A stretch of DNA of 64,000 nucleotides from Carya illinoinensis (Eukaryota > Streptophyta > Magnoliopsida > Fagales > Juglandaceae). Position numbers and translations under genes: made by a program. Under the pieces are notes generated by a model that had not been told where the DNA came from, did not search any database, and saw nothing but the letters and a program-made list of their open reading frames with translations. Location: positions 33,083,980 through 33,147,979 of the forward strand of contig NC_056756.1 of assembly GCF_018687715.1 (NCBI RefSeq), in the 5' to 3' direction. This document shows, in pieces, positions 59,339 to 64,000 of this stretch (positions are counted from its first letter, which is position 1; each line of letters starts with the position of its first letter).

Positions 59339-59605
59339 CTTTTTAGTTTTTTTTTTTTTTTCTGAATTTGTCAAACGGCTTACAATCTTATGGTATCATG
59401 TTAAAGACGTGCATTCTTCTTATCTTAAGCCTGTGTTCTTATGCAACACGTACGCGTCACGTTTGATCATTAGACCCCCGACTTCTATGTTTCTTTTTTA
59501 CTTCTACAAAGCGAGCACTACTTCATGGGATTAGAACACACGACCTCACTCTCTTCTTTATTATTACAAACGAAAGACATGCTAGTTGAACTATAAGTCA
59601 ATCGA
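59339..59605 (-). mobile_element. tRNA-derived SINE with perfect 15-bp target duplication
   Basis: Flanks are tataaatatattaat at 59324-59338 and 59606-59620. The minus strand starts with a tRNA-like head: an A-box-like TATAGTTCAACTAGCA (complement of 59579-59594) and a B-box region GTCGTGTGTTCTAATCCC (complement of about 59527-59544) close to the tRNA consensus GGTTCGAATCC. It ends in a poly-A tail (plus T run 59346-59361). At 267 bp this is a usual SINE size. Its family is not recognised. It is RNA polymerase III-transcribed in principle and mobilised by LINE enzymes. Confidence 0.85.
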
Positions 59606-59728
59606 TATAAATATATTAATTTTGAAGTCAAGGGATCAAATCGAAATTTTAGCTTAATTTGAAATTGAGATAAGTAGTAATCTATAAAGTCAAGTTACTG
59701 GACACGACTTGAGTTGAATTTGATTGAG

Positions 59729-60115
59729 AGTGTTAAGGAGTTATGAAGTGCAACTTGGAGATGACATAAGGTAGGCCCAAGTGGATCTGGGCCGTTAGCC
59801 AGGCCCATGGCCCATCTCACTGTACAAGCTCTGATCGGTTACCATTTGAATTAAGTATGAGATGAATCCATCATTTTTAGGTTTGAATTTCAAATAGAGG
59901 ATGAGTCTGTTATCACACAATAATAGAACATTCCATGGACTCCTTATATAAGGGAAGAACCCAGGTACATAAAGGGCATCTGATTTATTAGTATTCAAGA
60001 GAGTTTATTTGATCACTGATTTAGGTATCTAAAGTGTTTCCTTAAAGCTCTTGAGCCGTCTTATTCTTTGATTGCAGGTGATCGTGTAACGGTAGAGGTG
60101 AAATACGTCCAAAAC
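59729..60115 (+). repeat. LTR of a further Tat-type element
   Basis: A probable LTR from about tgttaaggagttatgaagtg to ccaaaaca. It contains a TATA-like ccttatataagggaagaacc near 59942. The left boundary is uncertain. The right boundary is set by the primer-binding site that follows. Confidence 0.6.
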
Positions 60116-60116
60116 A

Positions 60117-60136
60117 GTTGGAGCTATCTGTGAGAT
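60117..60136 (+). other. Decayed primer-binding site, Tat type
   Basis: The bases ttggagctatctgtgagat resemble the TTGGCGCCGTCTGTGGGA-type primer site of Tat-lineage elements, two bases after the LTR. Confidence 0.6.
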
Positions 60137-60168
60137 CTCTTAATCCTACCACTAGAGTGTTTTTCACA

Positions 60169-60560
60169 TGTCCACTACGACTCAATCACAGACAACTAGA
60201 GATCAAGAAGCATTGTCTAAGAACATAGAGGAAAGACTTGCAGAAATGAAAGAAGTAGTAAGAAAACTCACCACTGAGTTGGAAACATTGAGAAAAGAGA
60301 ATAAAATCCTAAAGACCAAAAACGTTTGTTAGGAGAGAATCAATTAGAAAAAGTAGAGATAGGGGCACATAATATTGGTGCGGGGAAATCTCCAGAAAAA
60401 TAAGAAAACAAAGAATATGCATCACGACCTAAGAAGTTTGATGGACAAATATGAAGAAATGATCAAGAAGATAGAGACATTTTTCTTGATCGATCAATTA
60501 CCAACACCTATACATAATATTTTTCATAATATATTACATAATCGTATTTTAAAATGATAA
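60169..60560 (+). pseudogene. Start of a Tat-type gag, truncated
   Basis: An ATG at 60169 opens STTTQSQTTRDQEALSKNIE, followed by a coiled-coil-like KEVVRKLTTELETLRKENK, and a stop at about 60331. Another piece follows in a different frame to 60557 (HHDLRSLMDKYEEMIKKIET). The N-terminal coiled coil and its place after the primer site fit Tat gag. The element is cut off at about 60560 by AT-rich DNA; no polymerase is present. Confidence 0.6.
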
Positions 60561-62133
60561 TATTTTAATAAAATGATAATATTTTAATAAATTATTTTAA
60601 AATATATTTCATTTAAAATAAAAAGAGTTATTATAAAAAGTGTTCTATGTGTTTGCAGCACAAATGCATAACATCTCAAATTACCACGTTCGGGCTAAGA
60701 GTTGTCTTATTGGAGCGTCCTGACTCGTCCAAAAATTGAATTGTAAAATATACTTCACACACACGTAGACGGATGAACTTATCCACTTTGAGTTATGATT
60801 CAAAGCTTCATTTATTTAACTTGATTTATAATAATAGTGGGTCACTCGTTTGCGTTGCAAATTGTGCAGCTTCGGCCCCACTTCAGACGAGCGGATATGC
60901 CAACGTGATTTCCTGTATTTCACTTTTGTCACCATCATCTCTATAGAATATAAATTATAATTATTTTTTCTAAATTAATTAAATATTCTTTTACTTATCA
61001 CTCCTACACTATATATTTAATAAATAAAAAAATCTAAAAAATTATATATGATATATGGACTTATAGTAAGTTTTCATTTATATCTCATTTGACTTGTGAA
61101 AGTATTTTATTACATTATTATAATTTTTTAAATTTTTACATAAAATATAATAAATAATTTTAAATTTTCAAATTTTAAAATAATAATAATATTAAAAAAA
61201 TAATATTTTATTTAAATTTTTATTTTTATTTAAAATTATATTATCTCATTTTATCTTATTATCCAAATCACGTCAGCACACGAATTCCAACTTTTTATTA
61301 TCTTGTTTCCTTTAATTTTTTTATGCCAAATTGTTACTCTTTTCTATATTTTCATCTTGGAACCTTTGGAATTTACTATTTTTTATTATAGATGATTAAG
61401 TAATTCATATTTATGAATGACGACCGGCTACTTCTATTCAAAGTCATATAATTAGAGTACCGCATATTTCTAAATTACTGTCATAATAATTAGAACCATG
61501 ATTTCTTCGATAAGAAGAAAAGATTAAAAATATGGATATAATGACAACACAAAGGATAATGTATTTAATCAAGCCGCCAAGGCATGTCATGAATTATTTA
61601 TTTGATTTCTTAATTTAATGTTTTTTTTGTTTAAACCATTTGATCATTGAACATTATTATGAAAGTAAAAGGTCAAGACTTTTGTATAGAATAAAAGTTC
61701 TTGGGATTAAATTAAGTGATTTATACCCATTAAAAAAAATAAAAAATTTATTTATTTATTTATTTATTTTTTTTGTGGACGAAGCAAGATTATAATTTTG
61801 CAGAGGTTAAATATTTTAGATCATAATAAATAGCTTGATTGAATTATTTTAGGAACACTATTTACAAAATGATGGAAAAAAAAAGTGATAAAAAATAAGT
61901 TCAAAACACAAAGGAATTTAAAAAAAAAAAAAAACATAACAAGAATTTTTTATTTTATTTTAAATGAGAGGTATTTTTAGAAAATAAATGAGAAAAAATA
62001 AAATTATTTTACATAAGTAGCCTCATATTAAAGCATAATTAAAACAACTTATAATAACATCATTTTAGATAAATACTCTCAATTTAATATATGATTATAT
62101 AAAAATTATAAAAAAATAAATATAAGTGTATTA

Positions 62134-62164
<31 letters not shown>

Positions 62165-62570
62165 TACACTAAAACTAATATTTATATAATTTTGTCGAGA
62201 TCTTAATGGCCTGATGGATATAATCTGGTTCTTCAAATATAAAATTTTGAGTAATACTATATTTCATATTATCGTCTTATTTGTATTGTATTATATATGA
62301 TGTGACATATTTATCATTATTTGATAATAAAAAAATATATAATAAATGATCATTTAATAATGATAAATATAAATAAAATTATAGTATAATATATAAAAAT
62401 TTTTTATTTTAAAATCTCCCATCCTTATATAAAATATATATATGTATATATATTTATACAATCTCAAAATCTCATACGGACGGCATTATTGCAGCATTGC
62501 TGTAGAGTCTATATGATTGAGTATTATCTTATCTAGAATATAATTAGGTGGGGTAACTGAGATTTGAAAT
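60561..62570. other. AT-rich intergenic DNA
   Basis: No gene recognised. Contains long A/T runs, (TTTA)n-like DNA at 61750-61768 and an (AT)n run at 62147-62165. Confidence 0.5.
62240..62405. mobile_element. Possible AT-rich MITE or hairpin element
   Basis: Inverted arms atatttatcattatt at about 62307-62321 and its complement near 62358-62372 flank an AT-rich loop, with weaker outer symmetry between taatactatatttcatatta and the complement of tatagtataatatataaa. No flanking duplication is clear. Confidence 0.35.
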
Positions 62571-62639
62571 ATTTATTTGTCATTATTTTTTTTTAATCTT
62601 ATTTATTTGTCAGTATTAAACACCATAGGTGGTGTAAAC

Positions 62640-63000
62640 CTGACCATAGGTTATCGAAATTATCCGATAATCGGTCAAACTCAAGACACGTCACACGAGG
62701 CCTGGTTTACTGTTGTGGATGAAGCGTTAGCAGCTCGCCATGTAGACTCTAAGATTGTAAAAGCTAATAGTTATAGGCCACGTGTCGAGGCGCACGAGCA
62801 GGACAGCTAATTTCAGACAAGGCCTTGTAATGGGTCCCCCAAAGATGATGCCTCGTGGCGAACTAACTGAAGGGGAAGAGATAAGGACGAAGAGCTTCTT
62901 TTCTACACCTCAAGTGCTCGTACGCCTTATGTTTTGACCGTCCGATCAAGTACCTTTCCCTTAGAAACCAATAGATATCCGTGTTTCCTATCTGCAATTT
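62640..63000 (+). promoter_or_regulatory. Putative promoter of the trehalose-phosphate synthase-like gene
   Basis: GC content rises compared with the intergenic DNA to the left. Candidate sites are a G-box/ABRE-like CCACGTGTC at 62778-62786, a GACACGTC at 62685-62692, a CCAAT at 62968-62972 and a palindrome CCGATAATCGG at 62664-62674. No clear TATA box is seen. G-box sites can bind bZIP and bHLH factors that respond to abscisic acid, light or sugar status; their use here is an inference. Confidence 0.5.
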
Positions 63001-63053
63001 GAAAGTTTTCCCCATTTGAGAGAAGCTGCTGAAGCTGAGTTCATTCGACTCTG

Positions 63054-63853
63054 GTAGGACCTGTTTGGTCTAGTTTGGAAAAATAACATGTTCTGGAAAA
63101 TTTTCTTCTTGTTTTCTAGTCATAAATGTGTTGTGGGAAGGCTGGGTATAAGAGATTGTTAACGCTTCCCTTGAGGTAGGATCGTGGATTGTGATCTCTG
63201 AGCAAGCTCCATAAATAAAGCTTCCATATTTATTTTCTATCATTTCCCACGAAGCTGAATTAGATTTTTTTGCTCTTTCAAAGTATCTAGATCCAAAGAG
63301 CATAATGTTCCAACCAACCCCACCAATAATGGATTTGCGTTTTCGGCAACTGGTAATTTTCTTTGTTTTCTTTCTTTCTTTCTTTTCTTTTCCAATTGCC
63401 ATTTCTAAGTAGTGCAAGTGTGACAATCTCTGGCGGAAAGTTTGGTAGCGGAGAAGTATTTGTTAGCTATATATGATCTGAATCTATTCCATTCTTCTGT
63501 TTCTGGATACCAAGAAACTGGATTCATCTATCCCTTGGTTTCGTTTCGCTTGAGCTTATCTTCAAAGAGATCGTGTAGTCCTTTCTTTAGCCGCCAATTT
63601 AAGTTGCGTATCTTCCCATTATTTGCTTTAGAATTTTTTTTTTTTTTTTCACACTATTTAGATGTGGTACTCTGACCGTAAACCCAAACCTGTTGCTTTG
63701 GTTTCACACTCTACTTTTCTTTTTAACCTTGTTATAGATATTTTTGCGTAAATTTATTAGGCTGCTTTGCCATCCAGAGGATTTGGCTTTAATGGGTTTC
63801 TCTTTTATTTGTGCATAGTGAAACATAGCGTTTATTAGCGACGATTCTTGTAG
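63054..63853 (+). other. Predicted 5'-UTR intron of the trehalose-phosphate synthase-like gene
   Basis: A donor ctg|gtagga at 63054 follows a probable untranslated exon, and a pyrimidine-containing acceptor cttgtag|gactagagaac ends 11 bases before the start codon. The interior is T-rich, as expected of plant introns, and has many stops in all frames. Class II trehalose-phosphate synthase genes often have such a leader intron. The exact sites need transcript data. Confidence 0.6.
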
Positions 63854-63864
63854 GACTAGAGAAC

Positions 63865-64000
63865 ATGGTGTCCAGATCGTATTCGAATCTTTTAGAGCTT
63901 GCCTCAGGCGAATCTCCATCATTTGGGCGCATGAGTAGGCGAATTCCACGTATTATGACCGTCGCCGGCTTGATATCTGATATAGATGACGACCCGTCAG
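63865..64000 (+). CDS. Trehalose-6-phosphate synthase, class II, N-terminus (partial)
   Basis: The frame opens MVSRSYSNLLELASGESPSF and continues GRMSRRIPRIM, then a TVAGLISDIDDDPS stretch to the window edge, 45 codons. This N-terminus is characteristic of plant class II trehalose-phosphate synthase proteins, close in style to Arabidopsis TPS5/TPS6. These proteins have a glucosyltransferase-like domain and a phosphatase-like domain; most are thought to act in sugar signalling rather than catalysis. Only the leader peptide is visible, so domain integrity cannot be judged. The start codon is chosen because the conserved N-terminus begins there and an acceptor site lies just upstream. Codon composition is unlike the surrounding transposons, consistent with a gene under selection. 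Confidence 0.88.
   Translation, partial: MVSRSYSNLLELASGESPSFGRMSRRIPRIMTVAGLISDIDDDPS

Noticed and set aside
62577..62810. 77-codon plus-strand frame upstream of the trehalose-phosphate synthase start
   Set aside because: It overlaps promoter-like DNA, begins in a T-rich stretch and has no known motif.

Overview
The window looks like nuclear DNA of a flowering plant, most likely a woody eudicot. It is AT-rich, has no operons, and is almost entirely made of plant transposable elements: Athila, Tat and chromovirus Ty3/gypsy elements, copia-like solo LTRs, L1-type LINEs, a tRNA-derived SINE, MITEs and an endogenous pararetrovirus. One plant housekeeping-type gene starts at the very right edge. 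The species cannot be named from the sequence.

Layout, left to right. 1-9334: an Athila-type Ty3/gypsy element on the minus strand, with most of its left LTR inside the window. It sits in the 5' LTR of an older plus-strand chromovirus (9335-15626), which has a further 1.4 kb insertion in its gag. 16549-17104: a copia-like solo LTR with a perfect 5-bp target duplication. 19262-28046: a full-length but decayed L1 LINE (minus strand), split by a 3.4 kb solo LTR (23220-26636, target duplication cttag). 28094-28497: a MITE. 29615-31750: a CACTA-like, poorly resolved region with a transposon-protein remnant. 31750-44040: a divergent tandem array of about ten copies of a roughly 1.0-1.45 kb unit, each ending in a TA/GA microsatellite. 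This is the least explained part of the window. 44036-46425: the 3' tail and LTR of another gypsy element. 46430-48560: a scrambled second LINE. 49820-56241: a Tat-lineage gypsy element with a second RNase H domain, a 3' tandem repeat and an antisense coding remnant. About 56470-57420: a decayed movement-protein region of an endogenous caulimovirid. 57754-59164: a 1.4 kb non-coding retroposon with a 12-bp target duplication. 59339-59605: a SINE with a 15-bp target duplication. 59729-60560: an LTR, primer-binding site and gag start of another Tat-type element. 60560-62600: AT-rich intergenic DNA. 62640-64000: promoter, 5'-UTR intron and first codons of a class II trehalose-6-phosphate synthase-like gene.

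No transposon reading frame here is intact. Frameshifts, stops and lost catalytic residues (FAND for FADD in the LINE, YVED for YVDD in the Tat element, NIGS for DTGS in the chromovirus protease) show that these are fossils. The only gene likely to be functional is the trehalose-phosphate synthase homologue. The value of the window lies in the nested insertion order, the tandem array and several precisely bounded non-autonomous elements.
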